From assembly GCA_012729015.1 (NCBI GenBank), contig JAAYDY010000114.1, forward strand, positions 1 to 62,304: DNA of 62,304 nt, written 5' to 3'. The stretch is from Phycisphaerae bacterium (GTDB lineage: Bacteria; Planctomycetota; Phycisphaerae; FEN-1346; JAACEH01). Positions 32,636 to 41,035 of this stretch are shown here, piece after piece (the stretch's first letter is position 1; each line of letters begins with the position of its first letter). The notes under the pieces are model-generated. The model made no database searches and was not told the DNA's origin. It worked only from the letters and a program-made list of their open reading frames with translations. Position numbers and translations under genes: made by a program.

Positions 32636-34891
32636 ATGAGATTGCCGGGTCGGACATCCTGGTTGTGGTTTGCCGCGGCGATGCTGGCGTCGTGGGCGGC
32701 GGCGGCCTGCGCGCAGGGTCAGGCCGCGGGCAGCCCGTTCGTGCGGCAGTTCCTGACGTGCGGCCCGTACCGCGACCTGGAGCCCGAGCGGCGATTGGTG
32801 GGGCCGGAGGAGTTGCCGTTCGAGGGGCACAGCACGATGGGGCGCCTGTGGGTGCCGATCGACGCCGACGCGCGCGGGTACGTGGACGTGAGCGTGCTGG
32901 GGCCGACGCCGTCGGCCGCCACACTGGCCCACGTGTACGTGCGCAGCGAGACCGACCAGGACCTGGTGCTCCTGGTCGGCAGCGACGACCGCGTCCAGGT
33001 GACGCTCAACGGGCGTCGCGTGTTCGCGTCGCCGAACGACAAGGTCGGCTCGTGGCAGGCGGACCAGGAGAAGACTCCTGTGCGGCTGTCGCGGGGATGG
33101 AACCGGTTGCTGATCCGTGTCTGGAACGAGTCGGCGGGGTGCGGGTTCTCGGCGCGGTTTGCGTTGCCCGACGGGCGTCCGGTGACGCTGGAGACGTCGG
33201 CCGGCGTGCCGCAGGAGCTGGTCGGCAGCCCGTGGCTGCGGCGATCGCTGTCGCCGGACGAGGTGGACGAACTGCTGTCGCTGCTGGAGCGGATGGTGCG
33301 CGAGTCGATTTCGGCGACCGACCGGAAGCTTCGCGCGTGGCAGCAGGAGGGTCCGTCGCTGGACCGGTCGTACGCCTCGGCGCGCGGCAGCGCGGCGGCG
33401 TACGTCGAGGCCCTGCGCGGGGCGCTCGAGGCGGTGTTGATCCCGGGGCCGGCAGCGGAGGCCGCGGCCCGACGGCAGCAGGCCCAGGAGGCCGCCGAGG
33501 CCCTGCGACGGCAAGTGCTCCAGGGGCCGTACATGCTCACCGCCCGGACCGACGAGTTCCTCCAGCGAGCCGACATGGGGTCCCAGCTGTGGGGGCTGGT
33601 GGCCATGGCCGCCAGCACGGCGCACGACGCCGGCCAGCAGGCCGCCGAGGTCCATCGCGCCCTGGTGGTGGCTCGGCAACTGCTGGACGACACCGAGGAC
33701 GTCTACCTGCGCCCGTACCGCCTGCGCGAGAACACCCTGCGCGTGCGTACGGCCGAGGCCGTGGTCCGCCTCCGGCGCGGCGACGGATCGGTCCTGGACG
33801 GCGCCCAGGTGACGGCCGAGCAGGTGACCCACGAGTTCCCGTTTGGATGCAACCTGTTCGCGTTCGGGCTGTTCGACGACGAGCGGCAGAACCAGACGTA
33901 TCTGCGGCGGTTCCGCGAGCTGTTCAACCTGGCCGTGGTGCCGATGCACTGGTCGCTGCTGGAGTACCGCCAGGGCCGCCCGGACTGGCAGCGCGACGTG
34001 CGCGGGCGCCCGGGCCCGGAGCCGATGGTCCGCTGGTGCGAGGCCGCGGGGCTGATGGTGAAGGGGTCGCCGCTGCTGGCCAACGAGGGACAGCCGCTGT
34101 GGCTTCGGCAGCAGGAGTCGGCCGAGCAGATCGAGTCGCTCGTGCGGCGCCACGTGACGGAGGTGGTGGGGCATTTCAAGGGTCGCGTTCAGTATTGGGA
34201 CGTGGTGTCAGGCGCCTGGCCGCAGATCAGTTTCGGCAAGCTCCGGCTCGGAGTCGAGTACCCCATCGCGTGGGCGGCGGAGGCCGATCCGGGGGCGACG
34301 ATGTTGCTGTCTACGCCGCACGCGTGGGTCGCCTCAACGGCGGTGCGCAAGGGCACGAGCGACCGCATGACGGGGCTGGGCGGCGTGGCGCTGGGGGCGT
34401 ACCAGGTGCGCGGCCCGTGGAGCGGCCAGGAACTGGACGCCACGCTGGACCGCATGAGTCGGGATGGTCTGCCGCTGCATCTGGATCAGGTGATGATTCC
34501 CGGCCCGCCGCAGGACGAGGCGGCGCAGGCCACGGCGGTGGAGGAGTTCTATCGGACGGCGTTCGCTCACGAAGCCGTGGCGTCGATTGCATGGCACGAT
34601 CTGTCGGACCGATTTGCCGCGGGCGGACAACCGGGCGGCCTGCTGCGCGAGGACCTCTCGCCGAAGCCGTCGTACCAGGCGCTGGTGCGCCTGATTCGCC
34701 GCACGTGGCACACGTGGGCGGACGGCCGGTGCGATGCCCGCAACGGGTTCACGTTTCGCGGCTACTACGGGCGTTACCGCATCCGGGCGACGTTGGACGA
34801 AGGCGCCTCGCCGCAGAGCGCCTCGTGGGAAATCGACCTGACGCGCGACGGCCCGCGGGAGTTCCTGCTGACGTGGCCCCCGGCGCCGTAA
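32636..34891 (+). CDS. Exported GH10-like protein lacking both catalytic glutamates
   Basis: 751 residues; start at 32636 after GGGAGGG. Signal peptide about 1-27. An N-terminal beta-rich part (about 40-190) and a helical segment (205-355) precede a xylanase-type (GH10) TIM barrel (about 370-690): HEFPFGCNLFAFGLF, VVPMHWSLLEYRQGRPDW, GLMVKGSPLLANEG. Where GH10 enzymes have WDVVNE, this protein has WDVVSGAW (521-528). The nucleophile segment normally reading TEL is LDQVM (616-620). Both catalytic Glu are therefore missing. Either a carbohydrate-binding pseudoenzyme or an enzyme with a different mechanism. Confidence 0.8.
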   Translation: MRLPGRTSWLWFAAAMLASWAAAACAQGQAAGSPFVRQFLTCGPYRDLEPERRLVGPEELPFEGHSTMGRLWVPIDADARGYVDVSVLGPTPSAATLAHVYVRSETDQDLVLLVGSDDRVQVTLNGRRVFASPNDKVGSWQADQEKTPVRLSRGWNRLLIRVWNESAGCGFSARFALPDGRPVTLETSAGVPQELVGSPWLRRSLSPDEVDELLSLLERMVRESISATDRKLRAWQQEGPSLDRSYASARGSAAAYVEALRGALEAVLIPGPAAEAAARRQQAQEAAEALRRQVLQGPYMLTARTDEFLQRADMGSQLWGLVAMAASTAHDAGQQAAEVHRALVVARQLLDDTEDVYLRPYRLRENTLRVRTAEAVVRLRRGDGSVLDGAQVTAEQVTHEFPFGCNLFAFGLFDDERQNQTYLRRFRELFNLAVVPMHWSLLEYRQGRPDWQRDVRGRPGPEPMVRWCEAAGLMVKGSPLLANEGQPLWLRQQESAEQIESLVRRHVTEVVGHFKGRVQYWDVVSGAWPQISFGKLRLGVEYPIAWAAEADPGATMLLSTPHAWVASTAVRKGTSDRMTGLGGVALGAYQVRGPWSGQELDATLDRMSRDGLPLHLDQVMIPGPPQDEAAQATAVEEFYRTAFAHEAVASIAWHDLSDRFAAGGQPGGLLREDLSPKPSYQALVRLIRRTWHTWADGRCDARNGFTFRGYYGRYRIRATLDEGASPQSASWEIDLTRDGPREFLLTWPPAP

Positions 34892-34943
34892 GGACAGCCG
34901 GTACGCAGGTCGGTCCGTCGCCCGCCGGCTCGGGCGCCGCCGT

Positions 34944-35405
34944 TCAGTGCAGGTGCTGCGCGAACTCGACGACCTTCGGCCGCGCGAGCCGTTGGTAATC
35001 GGCCCATCGCATGCGGATGGCCTCGTCGTGGCGCCCGGCCTCGAAGACGATGCTGTCGTCGTCGGCCAGGTGGCCGTCCACGTACACCTCCATGCCGTAC
35101 TCGTGGCCGAAGGGCGGCATCGCCCCGAGGTCGCAGTCCGGGAACAGCTCGCTCAGTTCGGCCTCGGTCGCCAGGCGGACGGTCTTGCTGCCCAGCACTT
35201 TCTCGAGGCGGTCGAACCGGACGTGGTAGCTGGCCGGCAGGACGAGCATGTAGTGCTTCGGCCCCGCACGGACGACCACCACCTTCGCGACCTCGTCCCC
35301 GGGCACGTGCGTGCCGGCGGCCACCTCCTGGCTCGTGAACGCCGGAGCGTGGTGCAGCACATCGAACGGCACCCTCTGCTGTTCCAGATACGTTGTCAGT
35401 TCCAT
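34944..35405 (-). CDS. YbaK/ProX-type aminoacyl-tRNA deacylase
   Basis: 153 residues; AAAGGAG before ATG 35405. The fold is that of the YbaK/EbsC family, which hydrolyses mischarged aminoacyl-tRNA in trans: ERQRVPFDVLHHAPAFTSQEVA-type start, KVVVVRAGPKHYMLVLPA, the lysine loop VLGSKTVRLATEAEL, and AMPPFGHEYGMEVYVD (normally GG.SPFG). Cytoplasmic. Transcribed alone, with repeats behind and ahead. Which amino acid is edited cannot be told. Confidence 0.88.
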   Translation of the reverse strand: MELTTYLEQQRVPFDVLHHAPAFTSQEVAAGTHVPGDEVAKVVVVRAGPKHYMLVLPASYHVRFDRLEKVLGSKTVRLATEAELSELFPDCDLGAMPPFGHEYGMEVYVDGHLADDDSIVFEAGRHDEAIRMRWADYQRLARPKVVEFAQHLH

Positions 35406-35589
35406 GGTCGCGGTCTCCTTTCGCCGTGGGCCGACAGGTTTGCGCGAATCCGGACGTGTCCACATACATTATAGGCCGACGACCGTACGCGGCGCCGGCG
35501 GTTCGCAAGGAAAAGCCGAGGCGGAACGCGTCCGGGTGCGTCTTGCGGGTCGGTCCGTGGCTGCGCCGCATTCTGAACGATCCCCGCGC

Positions 35590-35934
35590 GCCGGCACGGC
35601 GGGCAAGACCCGCCGTGGCACAGTCACAGAGCCGGTAGGGTGGGTCCACCGGACCCACGCGGGGCTCTGCGGTTGCCTGGCCTGGGCGGAAGCGTATTGT
35701 ATCGGATGACACAATTGGCGGGCGTTCGTGCCGGGTGGCACATTTCTTCTCACGGTGGCGACCTTGGCCCGGCGGGCGGTCCTCGGGAGGGCCCGGAGTC
35801 CCTGCGGCTGCTCGACTCGTTCCGCGTGGGTCCGGGGGACCCACCCTACGGGCTACCTCCAGAACGCAGACGGCGCGTGGGTCCGGGGGACCCACCCTAC
35901 GGGCCACGCCTGGACATGGACACGATGGCACCCG
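35590..35934. repeat. Repeat cluster with three family A hairpins
   Basis: Family A lies near 35645 (reverse orientation, following TAGGGTGG) and in two direct copies near 35826 and 35878, only 50 bases apart. Between 35655 and 35820 the DNA resembles the 4000-4170 segment (AGCGTAT-GTAT...GGCGGGC...TGCCGGGTGGCAC...CTTGGCCCGGCGGGC), so a longer unit has been duplicated. Confidence 0.75.
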
Positions 35935-37125
35935 TTACTTCAGGCACGGCGGGCAGCCGCGGATGGCGTCCTGGAGGGTGCGGTTCCGCTCGACTTCCTC
36001 GTTGCCCCAGTCCAGGCCCAGCTCCTTGGCCATGGCCTTGATCGAGCGCTTCGGATCGTTGGACCAGAAGATGCCGCCGTCCTCGGCTTCGCTGTATCGG
36101 TAGCCGACGGTCCCCTTGCCGAAGGTCTTGTCGAAGGCTTCGCCGTTCTCGAGCTTCGGCTGCCACGGGATCAGGAGGTACTCCAGGTCGATCTCGGTCA
36201 CGAGGACGCGCTCCTCGGGCTTGGTGATCGAGGCGATGAGTTCGCCCGTGGGGTCCAGGAGCGAGGCGTTGTTGCGCCAGGTGCTCGTGAGGACGTAGTA
36301 GCCGTTGGCGTAGGCTCGGAAACCGGCCTTGCGCTGGCCCGGCGACTGGGTGCTCCAGATGACCAGCTCGGCGCCTTTGCGGCCGAGGGTTTGCCAGCCG
36401 TCGTCGAAGGAGATGTCGTAGCAGATCTGCATGCCGACCTTGCCGAAGTCGCACTGGAAGACCGGAAAGTCCGTGCCGGGCATCGTGCCGCCCTCGAGGT
36501 CGTTGCCGCCGCGGTTGCCGACGGCGTGGACCTTGCGGTAGACGCCGACGAGTTCGCCCTTGCGGCCGAGCAGGGCGCAGATGTTGTAGGCCCGCTCGGG
36601 CGCGTCGGCGTCGAGCCCCTTGGCGGTCATCGGCACGACGATGTAGCAGTGGTGCTCGCGGCACTTGGCGGCGAAGAAGTCCTGCACTGCTCCGGCCAGC
36701 GGGAACGCGTCCTTCGGGCCCAGGGGCAGCCCGGCGTTGACGGCCACCTCGGGCAGGGCGGCAATGTCGATGCTGCGGCCGTACTGGGCACGGGCCTTGG
36801 CCGCCATGTCGTCGATCAGGCTGCCGAGCTGGTCCAGCCGCTGCTGGAGCCCCGGATACTTGCCCCACATTGCGAACATGCTCGTGCCGACGATCACTTT
36901 CCTCGGCCCGCCCTCGACTGGTTTCGTTGCCGCCATGGCATTCTCCTTCTGTTCGGCGTCCTGCGGCTCCTGAGTGGCTGGAGCGGCCTGGACGGCCCGG
37001 TCCGTCGTCGTCGCCGGGGCCGCAGGGGCCGATGGGGTTGTCTGTTGAGCCGCCGCCGCGGCCGCCAGGATCAGTCCCGCGGCGATCGCCGCGATTGCCG
37101 TTGCCTTCGCTGTTGTCCGTTGCAT
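35935..37125 (-). CDS. Exported carbon-nitrogen hydrolase (nitrilase superfamily)
   Basis: 396 residues; start 37125 with GGAGGG upstream. A signal peptide (about 1-27) and a low-complexity Ala/Pro/Thr linker precede the CN-hydrolase domain (about 75-340). The triad is visible as Glu in IAALPEVAVN, Lys in VGVYRKVHAV and Cys in VGMQICYDISF. Export is unusual for the superfamily, whose best-known secreted-side member is apolipoprotein N-acyltransferase. This protein lacks Lnt's membrane helices. An extracellular amidase is likely; substrate unknown. Confidence 0.88.
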   Translation of the reverse strand: MQRTTAKATAIAAIAAGLILAAAAAAQQTTPSAPAAPATTTDRAVQAAPATQEPQDAEQKENAMAATKPVEGGPRKVIVGTSMFAMWGKYPGLQQRLDQLGSLIDDMAAKARAQYGRSIDIAALPEVAVNAGLPLGPKDAFPLAGAVQDFFAAKCREHHCYIVVPMTAKGLDADAPERAYNICALLGRKGELVGVYRKVHAVGNRGGNDLEGGTMPGTDFPVFQCDFGKVGMQICYDISFDDGWQTLGRKGAELVIWSTQSPGQRKAGFRAYANGYYVLTSTWRNNASLLDPTGELIASITKPEERVLVTEIDLEYLLIPWQPKLENGEAFDKTFGKGTVGYRYSEAEDGGIFWSNDPKRSIKAMAKELGLDWGNEEVERNRTLQDAIRGCPPCLK

Positions 37126-37227
37126 GGGCAGAGGCCCTCCTCGATCAGGTCGCGTCGTCACGCGCGGCGACCCGGCCGTCGCTTCAACCGCGGTGTCGCT
37201 CGCGCCACAGGGTTATAGCAGGGACTG

Positions 37228-37342
37228 CGCCGCCAATCAAGGGCGCGTGGCAAGCAGGGGCAAGATGCCCCTGCCACTCATGGGCAGGATGCCCATGCCA
37301 CGGTACGGCCCCCAAAACGTGAATGCACCCTGGCAAGCGACC
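37228..37342. repeat. Two hairpins with different stems in one scaffold (family I)
   Basis: GCAGGGGCA-AGA-TGCCCCTGC (37254-37274) and ATGGGCA-GGA-TGCCCAT (37280-37296) each lead into GCCAC. The two stems differ but each is perfectly self-complementary. Confidence 0.7.
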
Positions 37343-37828
37343 CTACGGGCTGAGGCCGAGGAGTCGGCCTTCGAGGTCGGCGACGGCCCAGCGGCCCGGC
37401 CCGGCCAGGAAGACCGCCAGCGACATGGCCAGCAGGGCAAGTTGGAGCTCGTTGTTGGCCCACCCTTGTTTGCCGTGGACCATGGCGATGGCGCTGAGCA
37501 TGATGATGGCCAGGCCGGCGGCCCAGAAACGCGACAGGAAGCCGACGATCAGGCAGACGCCGCCGACGAACTCGGTGATCGGGACGGCCATGGCCAGCGG
37601 CCGCGGGATGCCCATGGCGACGAAGTTGCCGACCGTCTGGGTGAAGCCGGAGGACGGGCGCGGGCTGGCGAACCATTGGAGCCAGCCGGAGGACTCGTCG
37701 AAGTTGAACCAGCCGAAGGTCTTCTGCCCGCCGTGGAAGACGAAGACCAGGCCCAGGACGATCCGCAGGGCCAGCGCCGCCGCATCGTACGAGAACATCT
37801 GCCGGAGCACGCCTTGCCGGTCGGCCAT
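37343..37828 (-). CDS. DoxX family membrane protein
   Basis: 161 residues; start 37828 has GGAGG upstream. Four transmembrane helices and the family signature LALRIVLGLVFVFHGGQKTFGWF followed by PITEFVGGVCLIVGFLSRFWA identify DoxX/SURF4-like proteins. Members take part in thiosulfate oxidation, oxidant resistance or membrane quinone chemistry, mostly poorly defined. Transcribed alone. The TTGACT promoter at 37962 points the other way. Confidence 0.88.
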   Translation of the reverse strand: MADRQGVLRQMFSYDAAALALRIVLGLVFVFHGGQKTFGWFNFDESSGWLQWFASPRPSSGFTQTVGNFVAMGIPRPLAMAVPITEFVGGVCLIVGFLSRFWAAGLAIIMLSAIAMVHGKQGWANNELQLALLAMSLAVFLAGPGRWAVADLEGRLLGLSP

Positions 37829-37961
37829 GGGTCGGTCCTCCAGGTGGGGGCGTGCCGTTGCCGCCAGCGGCAACGCCTCTCGGTGGATTGTAGCGCGGCT
37901 CTGGTTTGCGGGCAAGACGCCGGGGGAGGATTTGCGGCGCGGGCATGGAATGGATATCCGT

Positions 37962-37990
37962 TTGACTTTGCTGCCCGTTGGTGTCATATT
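37962..37990 (+). promoter_or_regulatory. Sigma-70-type promoter
   Basis: TTGACT (37962-37967), 17-base spacer, CATATT (37985-37990). Faces the PEP-CTERM gene at 38228 and implies a leader of about 230 bases with no ORF, long enough for regulation. Confidence 0.55.
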
Positions 37991-38227
37991 CTCAGTAGTG
38001 AAAAGTGGGTCCCGTCTGCGCGTTCCGACCGGACCAATCCGGCACCTGGGGGATCTTAAGTCGCTATATCATAGCGTGTTGCACTCCGTGCGCTGGGGCG
38101 CTCAGGGTGTTGAGCAACAACGGTTTGCGTTGGGCGGCCAGCCGCAAGGCAGGGTTGCGGCCGGGCCGGGCATTTCACGGTGCGTGGGTGTTATCTCGTT
38201 GCTGTGCCACTACTTAGGGGGATTGAC

Positions 38228-38884
38228 ATGAGGCTGTGCACAGGGATGGTGCTGGCGGCGGTGGTTGTGACGATGGGTCTGGCGGCTGCGGAGGTGCGGG
38301 CCGACGTGACGCTGCTGGAGGACGATTTCGGGGGCGCGGCCCTGGATCCGGCCAAGTGGACGGCCCAGGTCGATGCCGGGTGCAGCCTGAGCGTCAGCGG
38401 CGGGTTGCTCCATTCGTTCTTCACGGGGGCCGGCGCGCCGCGCGGGGCCTACGCCGTGTCCGCCCCGCTGGCCTTGCCGCAGAACTGGACCAGCGTCACG
38501 ATCACCGGCCAGTGGGCCTATGTGACGAAGGTCTACGGCGAAATGGTCTTCCAGGTCCGCGATGCCGATGTCACGACCAACTACTTCCAGGCCAGCTACA
38601 AGACGTATCAAGGGGATGGGTTCCGCTACGTCGTCACGCCCACCCACTGGCTGTTCCGCGAAAACCGCAGCGGCACATGGACCACGCTGGTGAACCTCGA
38701 CACCACCGTCCTGGCCGGCACCGACAACCTCCAACTCAAGATCGGCGGCTGGGAATACAGCGCGACGTCGTTGCAGCACGTGACCTTCGACAACGTTGCC
38801 GTGACGGCGGTGCCGGAGCCGGCGACGATGGGGTTGCTGGGGGTGGGGTTGGCGGCCCTGGCCGCGCGGCGTCGCAAAGCCTGA
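38228..38884 (+). CDS. PEP-CTERM sorted exported protein
   Basis: 218 residues. AGGGGG precedes the ATG. Signal peptide about 1-25 (LAAVVVTMGLAAAEVRA), then a beta-sandwich-like domain (about 28-190) opening LEDDFGGAALDPAKWTAQ. That opening is a common beginning of concanavalin-like/LamG carbohydrate-binding or 'family 16-like' folds. The C-terminus VPEPATMGLLGVGLAALAARRRKA is an exosortase signal. Likely a surface glycan-binding protein (inference). The promoter at 37962-37990 probably drives it. Confidence 0.85.
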   Translation: MRLCTGMVLAAVVVTMGLAAAEVRADVTLLEDDFGGAALDPAKWTAQVDAGCSLSVSGGLLHSFFTGAGAPRGAYAVSAPLALPQNWTSVTITGQWAYVTKVYGEMVFQVRDADVTTNYFQASYKTYQGDGFRYVVTPTHWLFRENRSGTWTTLVNLDTTVLAGTDNLQLKIGGWEYSATSLQHVTFDNVAVTAVPEPATMGLLGVGLAALAARRRKA

Positions 38885-38989
38885 CGGCCACGACCGGCGC
38901 GCGATCCGACAGACGACAGGCTCGTGTCGTGGTGGGGCGCACTATCGACCATCCCCGACCGGGCAGGGCATTGGGTCCGGCCGCGGAGA

Positions 38990-39410
38990 AACTAGTATAC
39001 TGTCCCCGATGGCCGGATGGCCCCCCGATGGCCGTCCCCGATGGCCCACCCGATGGCCCATGCCTGACGGGGCGAGGGTGTCCGACAATTCGTCGTGTGG
39101 TTCGTTGTTGCTGGGTGCCATGCCTGCCCCGTCAGGCATGGGCAAGTCTCCGTGCCCTTCCGCGTGGCTGCAAGCAGCCACCCTACGCCCGTGGTATCGT
39201 ATCGCCATATTTCACGGTATGTTGCGCACGGCGAATTGTCGGACAGTCTCGACGGGGCAGGCATGGCACCCGGCACCTCTCCCTGCAAGCAGGGCGAGGG
39301 GTCAAGGGAGCGCGGGGTAGACCAACCCGACCGCGTGGGTCCGGGGGACCCACCCTACGGGTTGTCCGGTCTGTTGACCTGAGGGGGCAGGCAGGCACCC
39401 GGCGCACTCT
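38990..39410. repeat. Repeat cluster between convergent genes (C, B, H, D, A, F)
   Basis: AGTATACTGTCCCCGATGGCC with reiterated GATGGCC units (38995-39060). Two family B hairpins in opposite orientation (39058-39075 and 39117-39138) flank the AACAACGAACCACACG element in reverse. Family H lies near 39163-39183, family D near 39272-39302, and family A near 39334-39352. Confidence 0.8.
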
Positions 39411-39416
39411 ACGGGT

Positions 39417-40799
39417 TCACTTGCCGCGCGGGATTACGGTTCGCGGGTCCGGCGGCGGGTGGCTCTTGATGAGGGTTTCCATGTCCTTCTTGTAATCGAC
39501 GAAGGTGTTGCGCCAGCGGACGGTCTCGGCGCCGCGGAGCTTGCGTTGTTTCCAGGCGCCGTAGCGCGGCTTCTCCTGGAAGATGCGCAGGATGCCGCCG
39601 AAGTCCATGAGCCGCGCGTCCAGGTTCCCCATGAAGACCTCTTCCAGGCGGTCGTCGAACTCGACGAGGGGCATCCAGAGCATGCCGCGTTTCTGGCTGT
39701 CGGGGGCGACCCACTTGGGCCGCTCGGCGTCGCCCTGGAGCATGACGGCGGTCTGCGTGGCGACGAGTCGCTTGATGTCGGTCTCGTCGATGACGACGCC
39801 CGAGTGGTAGGCCTCGACGAAGGCTTCGACGTCGCGCAGGTGCTGGAGCGGATCGGGGCTGACATACATGCCGAAGGCCAATCCGCCCTGCGGCCGGAAG
39901 TCGTAGTCGCCGGAGGGGTCCCAGAAGTTCCAGGTGTAGGAGTCGTTCTTGTTGGGACGGAGGCAGCTCTTCTGCCATCGCATGAGCCGCGCGGCCAGTC
40001 GGCGGGCGTCCTGGTCGCCCGTGAGTTGCCAGAGCTTCAGATGGAGCCGCGCGATGTCGCTGAGGTCGGGGTGCGGCAGGGTGATGTTGTCTTTCTCGCC
40101 GAGCAGTCCGGGATAGGGCGTCCAGGCGGCGGGCGTCGCGGTCTTGATGGCGCGGGCGGGATAGAGGAAGACGGCTCGGTCGTCGGAGAGTCCGGCGAGG
40201 AGCCCTTCCTTGTGCCACTTGGGCAGCAGGTCGTCGCGGATGGTGCGGACCCAGGCGTCGGTCTTGGCGGCGTAGGCGGCGCGCAGGTCGGGCGATTCCT
40301 TGACCAGCAGCGCCAGGTCCACGAGGACGGCGCAGAGGCGGGCTTCCTGTCCCTGGAAGGCCGTGGCGTGGCCGTCGGGCCACGTGGTGGGCCACCGGGC
40401 GGCGAAGGCGCGCGAGTCGGGGCCGCTGAACCATCCCTTGCGGCCGCTGGGGTCCGACCCGAGCTGCGCCATGAGCGCCTCGACGATGGACACGAAGCGG
40501 TCGAGCCAGGCCTTGTCGCCGCTGTAGCGGTAGGCCCAGAACTGGGCCTCCAGGATCGGGGCGATGCGCGTGCCGAGGGTCTCGCCGAGGCAGCGCTGAC
40601 CGGCCTGGGCGGCGACTTCCTGGGGCCCGAGGCGGAGGACGATGCGGCGGATGTTCTCGTAGAGTTGCTTCTCCTCGGCGGCGGCCTTGGCCAGGGCATG
40701 CTCGGGCGGTGGCGCGGCGTCCTGGGCGGCGGCCCCGCGGACAAGGCACAGCGCTGCCGCCGCGGCAAGTGCGATCAGCGGGCACATACGTTGCGTCAT
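39417..40799 (-). CDS. Exported helical protein, function unknown
   Basis: 460 residues; start 40799 with GGAGGAT upstream. Signal peptide about 1-27 (LIALAAAAALCLVRGAAAQ). The rest is mainly amphipathic helix with many Trp, Tyr and Arg/Asp residues. Examples are AQFWAYRYSGDKAWLDRFVSIVEALM and LKLWQLTGDQDARRLAARLMRWQ, a pattern like alpha/alpha-toroid carbohydrate enzymes. No catalytic motif I can name. A periplasmic polysaccharide-related role is a guess from fold-like pattern only. Repeats flank it on both sides. Confidence 0.7.
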   Translation of the reverse strand: MTQRMCPLIALAAAAALCLVRGAAAQDAAPPPEHALAKAAAEEKQLYENIRRIVLRLGPQEVAAQAGQRCLGETLGTRIAPILEAQFWAYRYSGDKAWLDRFVSIVEALMAQLGSDPSGRKGWFSGPDSRAFAARWPTTWPDGHATAFQGQEARLCAVLVDLALLVKESPDLRAAYAAKTDAWVRTIRDDLLPKWHKEGLLAGLSDDRAVFLYPARAIKTATPAAWTPYPGLLGEKDNITLPHPDLSDIARLHLKLWQLTGDQDARRLAARLMRWQKSCLRPNKNDSYTWNFWDPSGDYDFRPQGGLAFGMYVSPDPLQHLRDVEAFVEAYHSGVVIDETDIKRLVATQTAVMLQGDAERPKWVAPDSQKRGMLWMPLVEFDDRLEEVFMGNLDARLMDFGGILRIFQEKPRYGAWKQRKLRGAETVRWRNTFVDYKKDMETLIKSHPPPDPRTVIPRGK

Positions 40800-40819
40800 G
40801 GGTTGATCCTCCACCGCGC

Positions 40820-41035
40820 CAACCGTAGGGGCGGCTCGTGAGCCGCCCTTCATGGCCACGCCAGCGTGGCCATGCCACCCGCCCGACCTATGCGCTGAGA
40901 CGCCGCGTGGGTCCGGGGGACCCACCCTACGGGCTCATGCCTGACGGGGCAGGCATGGCACCCGGCACAGCAGCACACTTTGGCGCCGCCTGCGGCGTCG
41001 CTCCAAAGTGTGGCACCCCGCATGGCACCCGGCAC
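40820..41035. repeat. Repeat cluster (E, G, A, B and others)
   Basis: A family E stem in reverse (CCGTAGGGGCGGCTCG..., 40826-40850), family G CATGGCCACGC/GCGTGGCCATG (40852-40876), family A near 40908 and family B near 40938. Then ACACTTTGG...CCAAAGTGTGG, a further palindrome (about 40976-41013). Confidence 0.8.
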
